From: Eurosta solidaginis
Taxonomy: Eukaryota; Arthropoda; Insecta; Diptera; Tephritidae
Direction of reading: 5' to 3'
Assembly: GCF_040869045.1 (NCBI RefSeq)
Contig: NC_090319.1
Location: forward strand, 394,521,601 to 394,585,600
Length of the DNA stretch: 64,000 nucleotides
Part shown: positions 21,499 through 34,600 of the stretch, in pieces
Layout of the letters: each line of letters begins with the position of its first letter
Position numbering within the stretch: position 1 is the first letter of the stretch
The notes under the pieces: model-generated
The model's database searches: none
What the model saw: only the letters and a program-made list of their open reading frames with translations
Told to the model about the DNA's origin: nothing
Program-made: the position numbers and the translations under genes

Positions 21499-24239
21499 TC
21501 ATTTAAAAAAATTTTTTTTTTTTGAAAGTTCGAAAAAAATTTGTTCCATTATTATTTCGGCAAAAAAAGAATATAATTTAAGTACCGCGACTTTAAAACA
21601 GTGTTATGGATATGGACAATCCTTTTGCGGATATGAATTCGGTACGTTCCAGTACTAGCACCTTATGATCCCAGCCGGACTGCACCTCGAAGCTGGATCT
21701 GTGGGTTTAAGGTACCTCTTATGACAGGCATGTCCCAATCATATTAACACGCTGGGATAAATTTTTTTTTCGAAACACCTTAATAGACATACATACACAT
21801 GTATGTACGAAGGAGAAACGATATGTAAATTTTTCTCATATTGCACGAATTAGTTATGCTTCAAAAACAAAAATAATAATAAAAAGTCCACATTCAAAAT
21901 TAACACGTGTCCGCCCCATTGCAAAATTATAAACCCATGCATAATTAAATAAATATTTATGTACCTATATATGTTTTTCACAAAATTACAATTTTCCTAT
22001 AATTTAAAAGTTGGTGACAAATTTTGCTAATTTGTATTTGCGTTGATAATTTAAGATAGCTGAACAATTTTCCAACACCCAAATTTGTATGTGCATTCAT
22101 ATATAAATAAATACTTAATTACAGATCTACTGACCTCACTTTTTCTTAGTTTTGATTAATAATTAACTAATTGCACGTGTTTCTTAATAAAAATAATTAC
22201 ACCGGAACGGTGATATTTTGACATGAAGGTAAATCCATTTAAATTTGAACGTGCCTTAATTTTGAAAACAGACAAATACAAAATCAACATTCAATTCTTT
22301 GTGTGAAGGTTTAAGGTAATCACAGTTAGAAAGTAAAGGGCGTGGTATTTCAAAACAGTATCATATCTACATATGTAAGTATGGATGTATGTAAATATAT
22401 ATGCATATTGCATATGTTAAAATTTGACACAACATGATACAATTTTTGAGTAACCCGCAAGCGCATATCGGACCCCTAGATTTTGACAGTGGTAAGCCCG
22501 ATAAATCATAATTTTCAGGTCGGCGGTGATAGAACTTTTAGTTTTGGCAAAGCTGTTTGCAGGTGATTATTTATTATGATATACATACATACATACATAT
22601 ATACATATCGAGAGATATTGAAATGGATCCTGCGGTAACTTATCTCCCTTCAGTTCTAGGTGCCACTAGTACATATGTACATACATATCGCACACGTGGA
22701 TCAAAACAGCGATTCAGGAAAGGCAAAAAACTGATTGATTGCAGTTTTTTGTTCTTACCATTCTCTTTTGAGAGACTTCCTCAAAGTTATTGGCATAAAC
22801 AAAAGTTTACCATAGTAAAATCAGCCATTTTTTTATCCAGTAGCGCAAAAAATTTGGTATCTGTATGGCGTTGCCACTTGCAGCCTTATTCTGGCGTTAC
22901 CGGTAACTTTATAACTGGAGTATTGGTCCAGTATAAGTTTTTCATAATTTTATTTATGTGGGATATGCAATCGTAATTAGAAAATAATTATACTAAGGCC
23001 CGGTTTTTTAGTAGTTGGTTAAGCTAAGCTTAAACTAAGTTTGCTTAAACTCTAGTCAAATTTAAACTCCAGTTAAACTACTGAGCAGTTTTTCAGTCAC
23101 AGTTTAAGGCCGACTTTGGGGTTGAATTTTTTGTACGTCAACATTGGTTTTTTATTATCTAGATAATTTGTAGATACAACAACAGCTGAATTTTGTTTAC
23201 CCAACAAACATTTAAAAGGTATTTCTCCAGCGAAATGTATATCTAGTTTTTAAGGTGATACCCAACATCATTATTTAATTATTCTTAAACCAGATAGTTC
23301 CCGAATTGGTATCCAACTTCATTCTCCAATCACTATCCAACCTTTGACAAATTTTGTAAAATGTATAGTTCTCTAGTTGATCTCCAACGTCATTAGCATT
23401 TTCAAATTATTATCCAATTTTTGAAAGATTTTGAGAAATGTACAGTTCTGAAATGAATATTCAACACGTTTCTCCAATTCATATCATACATTGGATATCG
23501 AGTTGAGGTAAAGTTGAAAACAAAATTTCCAAAGTGGTACTACCAAAGCCAACAGCTATTTATTGTGAGAGATAAACCAGGTGTTTATTGATTGATAGCA
23601 GTAATGAAGCGTAATTAATCAAAAATAAGTTATATATATTTTATTTTGTTTTCGTGAAAATACTGCAGTATTGGAATCTTACACTTGAGTCCAGTTAAAG
23701 AACCACACGTTGGGAATTATCATTTTTTCAACATAAGTAATAGCATTTTCCGCTTTATAAAAAATTCCCTCTATTGCTGAGTAACTTTTGAGTTGAGCAA
23801 ATTTTTCGAAACAACTGAGATTTAGAAGTATGCTATTAATAACATGAGCTCTAATGGTACTCAAGCGGGGAAAAGTAAAATTCTATTTATTTATTTATTA
23901 CAGCTTAATTAAGCCTAGTTTATATCTATTTAAAATGTATGTATATATTTATAATTATTTTAACTAGACTAACATATATTTCTAACCTAGTTATATCTAT
24001 GATTTACCGTATTGTGCTGGACTGTGGCAGACCTTCGAATCATGCCAACATAAGGTTGATGCCAGCTATCTTTGGTATGAAGGCCATTCACGTATTTTCG
24101 TAAAGTGCGAAGGCAACATTCGAACGGCACTGATATGATCGAGTGATGCTTTGCATTATGTGCTTCGGCGATGGAAGCCTGCCTAAACAGTATTAAATCG
24201 GTAGTGTTTTACAATGAATATACTTTTTTTTTAATCTAT
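21499..24239. other. AT-rich stretch with a MITE-like end and weak tandem repeats
   Basis: GGCCCGGTTTTTTAGTAGTT at 22997 and AAACTACTGAGCAGTTTTTC at about 23075 look like facing ends of a short MITE. At about 23260-23490 there are degenerate units of about 110 bp built on TATCCAAC, GAAATGTACAGTTCT and TCTCCAA. The open frame at 22557-22976 starts inside a CATA microsatellite and looks spurious. Confidence 0.35.
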
Positions 24240-24950
24240 TGGCATTACATGGTTTGTTATTATTATTTAGCTCGTTATAGTATTTTAATCCCTTATAATA
24301 CAGGTTACATTTGTCTGCTTCAGTTTATAAGTACATAGGTTGAAATTATTTTTGCTTCGAGTATTTACAGAATGCATATCTTTAACATATTTCATGTTAT
24401 TCTTTAAGTACGCAGGCAAATTACCATCTATTATCTTCTTAATAAATTTCATAGTGAAATAAAAAAGTTACTGTATAATGCTTGGCCAATTTAGAGCAGA
24501 GAACATGTACTAGCTAGGTATGTCATAGCGTTTTTTGAGAATGAATCTCATAACTCGGTTATGCTGCTTTTGTAGCTTGTTTATCTGACTATATCGCAAT
24601 ATGAAATATATAGTCGGACAGTAAATAAAATGTGGGTCGATTATTGATCTATAAACCATGACCTTGTATTTCTTATTTAAATATATGCAGGTTCTTTGTG
24701 TAAAATATATTTTTTTCGCTTTTTCCCACTGTATAATCAATGTGCTCGTGAAATTGAGTTTATCATCTATTTTTATTCCCAAATATTTGATGTTGTTGAC
24801 TTTTTCAATTAGTTCGTGGTTGATATTTAAATTTTCAGGTCACCTTTCCGGAAATTTCATCTGGATATAAACTTGGTTTTGTTGACATTCAGTTTAAGTC
24901 TGTTCACGCATAACCAGTCATAAACACTATTTAGATCATATATGTTATAC
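24240..24950 (-). pseudogene. LINE reverse transcriptase C-terminus (fragment)
   Basis: On the minus strand, three pieces in different frames follow one another: YDWLCVNRLKLNVNKTKFI (the thumb-proximal motif after the active site), then MGIKIDDKLNFTSTLIIQWE to LQKQHNRVMRFILKKRYDIP, then MKFIKKIIDGNLPAYLKNNM to HSVNTRSKNNFNLCTYKL. The last resembles the H-N-Y-x-TR-x-K-x-x-F-x-L block near the C-terminus of Jockey/CR1-group LINEs. The copy is truncated on both sides and broken by frameshifts. Confidence 0.75.
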
Positions 24951-25026
24951 TCCTATATGGCTGCTACAGGCTAGGTAGGTACACTCACAAACATCAGAGT
25001 GCCGATCGATATATTGCTTTTTAAAT

Positions 25027-25768
25027 GTTTTTATACTCAGCTGAGTAGAGCTCACAGAGTATAATAATTTTGTTAGCATAACGGTACCCCGTAACGGCAT
25101 AAACTAATCGAGATAGATATAGACTTCTATATATCAAAATGATCTGGGCTAAAAAAGAAATTCATTTAGGAATGCCAGTCCGTCCGTCTGTCTGTCCGTC
25201 CGTCCATCCGTAAACACGATAACTTGAGTAAATTTTGAGGTATCTTAATGAAATTTGGTATGTACGTTCCTGGGCATTCATCTCAGATCGCTATATAAAA
25301 TGAACGAAATCGGACTATAACCACGCCCACTTTTTCGATATCGAAAATTTCGAAAAACCGAAAAAGTGCGATAATTCATTATCAAAGACGGATAAAGCGA
25401 TGAAACTTGGTAGGTGGGTTGACCTTATGACGCAGAATAGAAAATTTGTAAAATTTTGGACAATGGACGTGGCACCGTCCACTTTTAAAAGAAGGTAATT
25501 TAAAAGTTTTGCAAGCTGTAATTCGGCAGTCGTTGAAGATATCATGATGAAATTTGGCAGAAACATTCCTCCTATTACTATATGTGCTCTAAATAAAAAT
25601 TAGCAAATTCGGATAACGATCACGCCCACTTAAAAAAAAATTTTTATGTCAAATTTTAACAAAAAATTTAATAACTTTACAGTATATAAGTAAATTATGT
25701 CAACATTCAACTCCAGTATGGTGCAACAAAATACAAAAATTAAAGAAAATTTCGAAATGGGCGTGGCT
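25027..25768. mobile_element. mini-me/DINE-like element, copy 3 (right-truncated)
   Basis: It begins with ATACTCAGCTGAGTAGAGCT and carries the (GTCC)n tract and the CCACGCCCACTTTTTCGATA and GTGGCACCGTCCACTTTT blocks. It stops after GGGCGTGGCT, without the hairpin tail. It resembles the 55-kb copy more than the 15-kb one. Confidence 0.75.
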
Positions 25769-26689
25769 ACACACATACAAAAATATAAATGGAACAAATC
25801 TGTCTTTTGCTACTAAATAGAATAGAAAAATAAAATAATAGAATAAAAGTGTATCCTTCGTTTTTTCAGTCTTAAACTACTGCAATTGATACATGAAATC
25901 ATAAAGAATAAATAATGAAAAAGGCAAATTTTCTTAATTAGTTACTACGGTAAGCTCCGAGTTGAATCCCAGATTTTGTTCGAAATGAACTTAACTGACA
26001 GCAGCAGAATTCAGCACTTGAGTACTTCTTTTCGTACTTATTAATTTTTTTTTAAATTTTTTCTGCCATTCATCAATTTTAAGGATGCATAAATTTTCGT
26101 CTGATATTATTTTGTAATAAAATAATTAAAAAAATTTTTTAAGTTAAACGGTTTTATTGAAAACAATACTTACATCATGCGCGGTTCCAGGGGGGGGACT
26201 TTTTTTGTATTGACTGTAATGAAGTATATAATACAAATCTACATAGTAGTTTCTTATCACAAAACGGATTTTTACCAATTTTTAATTTTTCTTGCTTTTT
26301 TACGTTCTAGGGGGGGGGGGGGGGGGGAAGGGGGGGAGACTTTTTTTAAATATATATAATAATAACGTAAAAAAGCACGTTGTGGCAGCGCACTGCCCTC
26401 AAGTGGCCCGATGAAACCAGGCTAATCCTGTTTTTGTTTTTTTTTTTAAATTCATACATACAATTTTTTTTTTTTTTTTGTTTTTTTTTTGTATCCTAAT
26501 TTTTACTTATGTGTTATTTATAATTTTTTTGTTACCGAGTCTTTGAGAGGCAGTGGCTTCTTAAGCGCCGAGGTCTAAAACCGCTCAGCTACAGAGAAAC
26601 TCATCAGCTGAGAAATATAGATTCACAAAATACAATAGACTAAAAGTATAAATATAATTTTTTAATTATTAAGAGAAAATAGAACCGTC
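25769..26689. other. Unassigned stretch with G and T homopolymers
   Basis: A second copy of the 40-bp repeat lies at 26135-26177. G runs occur at 26191-26198 and about 26310-26336. T runs occur near 26430-26490. At about 26590-26530 (minus), TGTAGCTGAGCGGTTTTAGA resembles a tRNA A box but has no matching B box. Confidence 0.35.
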
Positions 26690-26799
26690 TTTTTTATGGC
26701 AAAGAGCGAGTCCGAAACATCAATTATTCTCGAGTGAGAGTTATAATCTTCACACAAACATAGAAAAGGTTCGTGTAGTTGAATGTTCCATGCCGAGTT

Positions 26800-27126
26800 T
26801 CAAGGCATTATAAACATATAATTCTTAAACAATGCAGAAGCAATTTCCAAGTTTACTTCGTTCAAAAGAAATGGGCTTGAAGTCGATCCATTTAAAAGTC
26901 TAGTCATAAATAGTACACCTAGCATTTCTTTACGACTTGCAATTGTAGGAAGATTTATTAGTTTTAATCGATTAGTGTAAGGAGGAAGATTATACGGAGA
27001 CTCCCATTGAAGATTTCTCAAGGCGAAAAGTAAAAACTGTTTTTGAATTGATTCTAGTCTATCCACATGAACTTGATAACGCTGATTCCAAATTATCGAT
27101 CCATATTCTAATATCGGGCTCGCCAA
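26800..27126 (-). pseudogene. LINE reverse transcriptase C-terminal extension (CR1-like)
   Basis: ASPILEYGSIIWNQRYQVHV and LESIQKQFLLFALRNL are the post-catalytic helical segment that follows the reverse transcriptase core in Jockey/CR1-group LINEs. It overlaps the end of the core frame by 19 bases in another frame, so a frameshift separates them. Confidence 0.75.
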
Positions 27127-28469
27127 TGATGTAATAAGGGTTTTTGTAACGTAAGGATCACTAAAACTCCTCTCGCTTTATTGACTGTGGCATTAATATG
27201 AGGGTTGAAACTAAGTTTGCAATTCATTGTAACTCCCAAGTCGACAAAAACATCAACGCTTTCCAGAGTTTGGCCATTAATTGTGTAGGAAGCTGGCTGT
27301 ATGTTCCCACGTAAAAAATACATGGATTTACATTTTTCTATGTTGAGAGGCATAAAATTCGCTTTACACCAAGTAACTAAACGATTTAAATCCGCCTGGA
27401 GTACAGAACGTTCTTCAACCGACGCGTATGACTTAAAAAGTTTTACGTCGTCGGCATACATTAAAATTTTAGAATATTTTATAGTTGTGGAAACATCGTT
27501 TATAAAGATCAAAAACAGAATAGGACCGAGATGGCTGCCCTGAGGCACACCGGAGGGAACATCGATGACATTCGAACAAATGTTTTTAAAAATGACTCTT
27601 TGAGTTCTACCGCAAAGATAGGATGAGATCCAGCGAGTTAGGCCAGGTTGAAAACCAAGCAATTCGAGTTTATAAACAAGTAATGAGTGGCGTACTTTGT
27701 CGAATGCTTTGCTGAAATCAGTGTATATAACGTCGGTATGATGATTGTTTCTAAACCCATTAAAGACGTGAGTTGTAAATTCAAGCAAATTGGTTGTGGT
27801 TGATTTGGCTCTACAAAAGCCATGTTGAGAACTATCTATCAATGTAGAAATCGAAAATATAAGGTGATTAGTAACGATTGCTTCGAAAAGCTTAGGGATA
27901 GCGGTGAGCTTTGCTATTCCACGATAGTTTTCAATAGACGACTTGCTTCCTTTTTTATGGAGTGGGATAAGAAAAGATACCTTCCAAGCCGTCGAGAAAA
28001 TGCCATTTTTTAAAGAGAGGTTAAACAGATCAGCAAGGGGCTGGTAAATGTATTCCGCACATTTTTTAAGAAAACATGTTGGGATCAAATCTGGACCGTA
28101 TTTGAAGGATTCTTTTAGGGTCTTTAGATGTAGTAGAACATCTTCAGGCAGCAAATGTGGGGCATATATTGAGTTACTAGAATGGAGCTCATACGGATAA
28201 TTTGTAGGTGATGAATCAACTACAGCAGAGTAATTAGAGTGAAAGAATTGAGCGAAGAAGTTTGCAATCTCTTGATCGTCGCTGGAAATGCTATTTCTAA
28301 ACTTCATTGCAGAAGGAAACCCGTTAGTTCTTCGTTTAGAATTTACGAAATCATAAAAAGACTTCGGGTGGCAAATAATGTTTCTTTTAATTTTACATAT
28401 GTATGTAAGCTTTATAACAATTGTTATTAAGTTCAAAATACTTATGACGGAAAATAGCGTACTGTGCAT
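27108..28469 (-). pseudogene. LINE reverse transcriptase core (CR1-like)
   Basis: The 453-residue frame contains the full catalytic core. YGPDLIPTCFLKKC (about 124-137) and NYRGIAKLTAIPKLFE (about 181-196) come first. DFSKAFDKV (251-259) holds the first Asp. SGVPQGSHLGPILFLIFIND (306-325) and YADDVKLF (338-345) hold the catalytic Asp pair. All key residues are intact, but the upstream and downstream parts of ORF2 are in other frames. The enzyme would copy the element RNA at a nicked target by target-primed reverse transcription. Confidence 0.88.
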
Positions 28470-28772
28470 AATGAGAATGTAAACCGGTTCTCTTATATAA
28501 TTTGAATAAACGTGATTTCTTAATTTTTAAAGCTTTTAAATCTTTAGTAAACCAGGCTTGCACTGGTTCAATGTACGAGCATGTGCGTTTGGGCACATGT
28601 TTTTCAAATAAATTATAAATGGTTTTATTAAAAGTAAAACGTTTTCCTCTACATCCTTTATATATCGAGGCCACGTTATCTCAGAAAGCTCTTTATTTAA
28701 ATTATTGAAATTAGTTTTGGAAAAATCAAAGCATCTGGTAGAGACACGTGTTTTGTTAGTGCAGTCTAGCAA
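28393..28772 (-). pseudogene. LINE ORF2 linker between endonuclease and reverse transcriptase
   Basis: Two overlapping frames are pieces of one linker. The first begins LDCTNKTRVSTRCFDFSKTN (28772-28536). The second includes HVPKRTCSYIEPVQAWFTKD and FKLYKRTGLHSHYAQY. The second matches the usual pre-RT linker pattern in which W(F/M)T.dl..l...kn.l...yk is followed by spacing to the reverse transcriptase. At least one frameshift is present. Confidence 0.65.
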
Positions 28773-28799
28773 AACAAGAGGTTCACGCCGATCTATAGA

Positions 28800-29400
28800 G
28801 AATTTAGATATGTTGTCAGCAAATGCTAAGTCTAAGAATTTTCCATACTTATTCGGAAAGAAGTTGATCTGATTAAGGCAAAGATCAGTAATTCAATCCA
28901 AAAACTCATTGTTATGCATCTTGGATGATACGGGGACAATATTGTGACCAACGGTATTCCAAGATATATGTGGCAGGTTAAAGTCGCCTAAAACAATCAT
29001 TGAGTCCGTGGGCTTTATCATCGAATTGACTGATTGTAACAGTGAAATATGGTACATATACACTGATAGATCAGAAGACGGTGGAATATAGCAAACGACC
29101 CCGGCCTAGTAAGATTCGGATGCATTTAAACTAGATGGAATCAACTTCGGCTAAATTAACATCTTCAGATGGAATTGAAGAATGTACAGCTAGCAAGACA
29201 CCACCTCCGGTCTTATTTAAGCGATCATTTCTATAGGTCTGATACTCACAGCAAAAAATTTCGGAATTTAAAACATTGGGTTTCAGCCATGTTTCGGTAA
29301 AAGCAATAATATTATAGTTACAGTGAATGGTTTTCAAATATAAGTCAGTTAATTTAGTATTTAAGTCTCTAACGTTTTGATAGTAAATGCTTAAGCAAGA
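28800..29400 (-). pseudogene. APE-type endonuclease remnant (CR1-like LINE)
   Basis: The best-preserved piece, 29131-29337, reads YNIIAFTETWLKPNVLNSEI and then YRNDRLNKTGGGVLLAVHSS, the central part of a LINE AP-like endonuclease with the catalytic Glu in TETW. Downstream pieces in other frames include the DSMIVLGDFNLP-type segment near 28990. The frame is broken by stops and shifts. Confidence 0.75.
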
Positions 29401-29402
29401 TG

Positions 29403-30295
29403 TTAAATTAAGTTTTTTGGATCGGAACTTTGAGGAGGAATTTTTGCTACATTTTGAGTAATCTCAATAGTCGTATGCATAAATTCGCGAACAAAAGCCC
29501 CTGGCGGCCAAAATGCGCTGTCCAAAAGTTTATCACAATCTTTTGAGTAGACATCAATTCTAAATGAAGAAATGTTTCTTTCGTAATTAAATTTAAATTT
29601 TCTTAAAATCATGCCGTCAGCCTTAATTTTCGAAGTGACATAGACTTGATATCCTCAACGGAAGTATCTTTGTCAAAGCGAGATACAAAAATCGATTTTT
29701 TGAGCGGGACTACAACCAGTTTCTTAGCCGGTGCTTCTGAATAAGAAGTCACAGATTGAGAAGTTACAGTTTCAGAAGTTACAGTTTGAGATTCTAAGGT
29801 TTTTTCCGCGGCCTTAGAAGTGGATGGAAACACAGCTTGTGGGTTAGGTGAAGCCAAGTCTATGAGCTCCACTTGCGGAAGATTAATGTTCTGAGCAGGA
29901 TTAAGATTCAAAGCGTTAGGTGAGTCTTCAGAGTGTTTTTGTTTATTATCGCGGTTGTCTTTATTTCTATTTAAGCAATGCGGTAACTCATCCAAACACT
30001 TGAAGGATTTGAACAAGCTATCGTATTGATTGAACTTTTCCGTGATTATGGAAAACTCTTTAGCAATTTCAGAAAACGCATTTCGTGTTTGTCTAAACAG
30101 TTTAAATAGGTCAACCTCAGTTGATCTGCATTTAATGCATGACCAACGTACTCCCTTCTCCCCATCATTGACAGTGTCAACAACTCTAGCCGTCAGTCCC
30201 GCGCACTTTCCATGGGCGAGCCCATCGCAAAGCCAGCAAGAGACAAAACGTTCGGATTCGCTTTTTACCTGACAGTTTTTGAAAATGCAAGTCAT
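29403..30295 (-). pseudogene. LINE ORF1 with PHD-like zinc finger (CR1-like)
   Basis: The main frame (228 residues) starts with a cysteine/histidine finger, CIFKNCQV, CWLCDGLAHGKC and WSCIKCRS, of the kind found in ORF1 of CR1-group LINEs. A Ser/Thr-rich linker follows, with SQTVTSETVTSQSVTS as an internal repeat. At the end comes KSIFVSRFDKDTSVEDIKS, an RRM-like start. This continues in the next frame as SSFRIDVYSKDCDKLLDSAF and GAFVREFM. The two frames meet at ATGA, so either a frameshift broke one ORF1 or the overlap is natural; I favour a frameshift. ORF1 proteins bind the element RNA. Confidence 0.75.
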
Positions 30296-31327
30296 TTTTT
30301 TATAGAAAAGTGACTAGTATAAGAATATAGAAATGGTAAAGATATGTTTGTAAATTACAAAGAAAAAACAGTTGAAATAGCACTGAGAAAGGTTATATAT
30401 AAAGCAACTCTGAAAGTTTGGAAGCTTAACGGTAGCTAGCAGTTTTAGAGCCACTGTCACTTGACACTTAAAAAGCGACGCAAACAGCTGCAAAGACAGT
30501 AAATTGCGAGAAAAACAAAAAGTGTGCGCACAAAAACAATTGCAAGGTGAAAAGGTGCCAATCAAAATTGCAATAAAAACACAAATGCACAATGACCCGG
30601 CAAACACAAAATGAATAATAATAAATTGATTAAAAACTTTAAAAATTCACAAAATCTTAACTTTTCAAAGCAAACCAATTGTATTAAAATCAACTCTAGG
30701 TTTTCGCACTTATTTTTGTCACAAACTAGTATTACAATTTAGATATTATAATTTAAAACTCGCAAAATAAACACAGCAAAATAAAATGCAACTTCACAGC
30801 TATAATGACGTTTGCGTCTTAAACCAAAGTAGGCGAAATGTATCAGGCCGCTTCAAACACCACCGATTTAGATTTCTTAGAAGGTGAGCATACACAGATT
30901 TGTGTTACTGTTATACCAAATTGATGCATTAGCTCCTGCTCTATCAAACTGTATCAAAAAATAATTTTTGGAAGAAATAGTACTTAGCAGGTTAGGTTTT
31001 CACTCTAAGTTTAGGTTGGTTAGATTGAACTGGCCGGTCCATGAGGACCTCACATAGACTGAATGAGACCGTAGTGTTACCAGAAGTTTGTTTTAACGAC
31101 CAAACTGAAAAACCCTATCAAAAACCAGAACCTATATTACAAAATAACTCCGTGCTCCTGGCAAATACTAGAAGCTTCCTAGGACCTAAGCCACTTACTG
31201 CTTCTAGATCTGACAGCTGTATCACTCCTAATAGCTGGAGTCTTAGCCTGGCACGAGCACAGAACGTGCTCCATCGTTTCCTCCTCCAGCCCGCACTTCC
31301 TACATCTGCTATCACTGACCAAGCAAA

Positions 31328-31693
31328 TTAGGCTTGTATTGCATGTGACGCCAGAAAACAGTGTCCATAAAGAATACCCGTCATGAGTCTACAGTCCTCA
31401 CTTTTTAATGATAGAAGCAACTTTGTTAGTCTAAGTTTGTAAGAGCTACACATAATCTTCAACACGTTACAGCCCCTCGCTTGAACCCACGCCTTTCCCG
31501 CTTGGTCGATCATGTGCACCTCTCGCCTTCGCTTAATCTCGCCCAGTCTAATTGGGACGTCTACGGAGCAAGCTTCAAGGGATGCGCCCTTTTTAGCTAG
31601 TTCATCCGCTTTTTCATTCCCATCTATTCCCATATGCCCTGGAACCCAATATAGATGTATGCCTCTACCTGTCCCTATTCTCTCCAGGGACTG
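31328..31693 (-). pseudogene. LINE RNase H C-terminus (copy 2)
   Basis: It carries LYWVPGHMGIDGNEKADELA, the C-terminal RNase H motif, followed by EIKRRREVHMIDQAGKAWVQ and CRLMTGILYGHCFLASH. The open frame appears to extend upstream into a polyglutamine run, but that is the (CAA)n tail of the LINE inserted here, not part of the protein. The frame ends with IQA where copy 3 continues. Confidence 0.85.
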
Positions 31694-34600
31694 TTGTTGT
31701 TGTTGTTGTTGTTGTAGCAATGCTCGCCCCACCTAATAGCCGCGACCGATCACAAATTGTCATCAATATCCTCTAACGGGAGTCCAAGGAAACTTGCCGT
31801 TTCAACAGGGGTGGACCATAAGGAAAGGGGTGTTAGAGGCGTTGGTTCCACATTACAATTAAAGAGATGGTTGGTGTCATGTGAGGACACATTGCAAGCA
31901 GGGCATACATTTTGTATGTCGGGGTTGATTCTGGATAGGTAAGAGTTTAACCTGTTACAGTATCCAGAACGAAGTTGAGCAAGAGTGACACGCGTTTCCC
32001 TGGGGAGTATGCGTTCCTCTTCTGCGAGTTCTGGATATTTTTCTTCAAGTACTGGATTCACCGGGCAATTCCCGACATAAAGGTCCGACGCCTGTCTATG
32101 GAGTTCACCAAGGACCTGCTTGTGTTTTTCCGCTTCATACGGCTGGGTTCTCAGGTGCCGTATTTCCTCAAAATGCTTACGGAGATGACTCCTTAGGCCC
32201 CTAGGCGGTGCTGGTTCGTCAATCAGATGTCTGTTGGGATGCCCAGGTTTCTGGGTATTCAACAGAAACTGTTTGGTCAGCATCTCATTTCTCTCCCTGA
32301 TGGGGAGTATTCTCGCCTCATTATGCAGATGGTGTTCTGGGGACATAAGAAGACAGCCCGTGGCGATTCTGAGGGCAGTATTTTGGCAGGGCTGTAGTTT
32401 CTTCCAGTGGGTGGTTTTTAGGCTTGGCGACCATATGGGTGACGCGTAGCACGTAATCGGCTGGCTAATTGCTTTGTATGTGGTCAAGAGCGTTTCTTTA
32501 TCTTTTCCCCAGGTACTGCCAGCAAGGGATTTGAGGATTTTATTACGGCTCTGAATTCTTGGAACAATTGCGGTTGCGTGCGCACCAAAATGTAGATCCT
32601 GATCAAACGTCACACCCAAGATTTTGGGGTGTAGGACAGTCGGTAGCGTAGTGCCATCGACGTGGATGTTCAATATGGTCGACATTTGGGGCGTCCATGT
32701 TGTAAATAAGGTCGCGGAAGATTTAGTCGGTGACAATGCCAGGTTTCGCGAGGCGAAAAAACTGGAGAGATCAGGGAGATAGCCGTTTATTTTATTGCAT
32801 AGCTCATCGATCTTTGGGCCTGGGCCTGTGGTCATTATTGTGCAGTCATCGGCGTAGGAAACGATTGTGACTCCTTCCGGTGGTGAAGGTAGCTTAGATA
32901 TGTAGAAATTAAACAAAAGCGGGGATAGGACACCACCCTGTGGCACCCCTTGTTTAATTCTCCTTTGTTTTGATGTTTCGTTTCTGAATTGCACCGATGC
33001 CTGCTGACCACCCAGATAATTTGCGGTCCACCTTTTAAGACATGGGGGAAGGGTGGACCCTTCCAGGTCTTGCAGTAACGAGCCGTGGTTGACCGTATCA
33101 AAAGCTTTTGATAGGTCTAACGCTACGAGTACTGTTCTATGGTGGGGATATTGATTCAAACCGCAATTTATCTGGGTGCTAATGACATTTAGCGCGGAGG
33201 TAGTGCTATGGAGTTTTCTGAAGCCATGCTGATGAGGGGCTAGCTGCAAATGTGCTTGGAAATAAGGGAGCAAAATGGCTTCAAGCGTCTTTGCCACTGG
33301 CGATAGGAGAGATATCGGACGATATGACTCACCTACGTTAGCTGGTTTCCCAGGCTTTAGTAGCGGGACCACCTTGGCCATTTTCCATTTCTCGGGTGTG
33401 ACAAAGGTGGAAAGAGACAGGTTGAAGACATGCGCTAAGTATTTGAAACCCTCTTTCCCTAGGTTTTTAAGCATCGGCATGGCTATGCCGTCTGGGCCCA
33501 CTGCTTTGGATGGTTTAGCGCGACCAATGGCGTCCTCAACCTCTCTAGCGGTGATGGTAATTGGTGACGCGCTGAGTTTGTGTTTATGTGCGTGTCTATT
33601 GGCTCTCCGTCTATCTTTGTCGACCGTAGGATGCATTATATATTGTCGGCAGAAAGCGCTCGCGCATTTTTTCGCATCCGACAGCACCTTATCGCCAAAG
33701 GCGATGGAAACTTTGTCTTTGTGCTTAGTCGGATTCGATAGGGACTTTACGGTGGACCAAAGTTTACCTACACCGGTAGAGAGGTTACAACCTCTTAGGT
33801 GCTCTTCCCATTTCGCCCGCTTGTGTTCGTCCACAAGCAATCTGATGCGTTGGTTTATATCCCTTATTTGGGGGTCGCCTGGATCAAGCTGTCTTATAAG
33901 GTCGCGTTCCCTCGCTAAACTCGCGGCCTCCGCCGGGAAGTGGGGCCGGATTTCGGGAATTCTCCCGGCGGGAATGAAATGTGCCGAGGCGGATTCAATG
34001 AACTTACGGAAGGCACGCTCCCCTTGGCGGGCATCAGTCGGGATAGGGAGGGCAGCAAAGCTGGTGTCTGTTGCAGATTTATATTCTTCCCACTTTCCTT
34101 TTTTGAAGTTTATGAAAGTGCGTTTTTCGGTGACGATGAAGTCGGCGGTACGCTCGAACGAAATAAGTATGGGCAGGTGGTCGGATGCCAATGTTACCAT
34201 CGGCTGCCAGTTGACGCAGTTTACGAGTTCTGCGCTCACGATTGAGATATCTGGCGAGCTATGACAGCTTCCTACCATACGTGTGGGGGCGTCTCCGTTT
34301 ATTGTGCAGAACGTCGTTTCGTCTATTTGATCCGCCAACATCTCACCCCTACTGTCCGCCCGCAAGTTTGAATGCCATAGGTCGTGATGGGCATTGAAAT
34401 CGCCTAAGATAATGCGATTGTTGTCAGTGAGTAAGGCCTCGATATTAGGGCGGTATCCACTGGGGCAACAGGTGACAGGAGGGATGTAGATGTTGATGAT
34501 TTCTAGATTTGCATCGCCTGACCGGACAGATAGGCCTTGACGTTCTAAGACATTGTCACTGCGGTCGATGCCAGGATCAAATATATGATATTGCACAGAG

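Larger units (their letters stand above)
26690..30890 (-). mobile_element. CR1/Jockey-group LINE (degenerate, near full length)
   Basis: The minus strand order is a possible 5' UTR, ORF1 with a PHD-like finger, an endonuclease, a reverse transcriptase and a 3' region. It has no RNase H, unlike the LOA-type copies in this window. The ends were not precisely determined and the 5' limit is a guess based on where the composition changes. Confidence 0.75.

Noticed and set aside
22557..22976. 139-codon plus-strand open frame
   Set aside because: It begins inside a CATA microsatellite and shows no domain or codon bias.
26530..26600. tRNA gene on the minus strand
   Set aside because: Only an A-box-like motif is present; no T-arm B box and no foldable cloverleaf.
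31328..31732. Protein starting with a polyglutamine tract
   Set aside because: The Gln run is the (CAA)n tail of the inserted LINE read into the interrupted RNase H of the older LINE; not a real fusion.
33275..34264. 329-codon plus-strand open frame
   Set aside because: It is the antisense shadow of the intact LINE polyprotein; composition and lack of domains support this.
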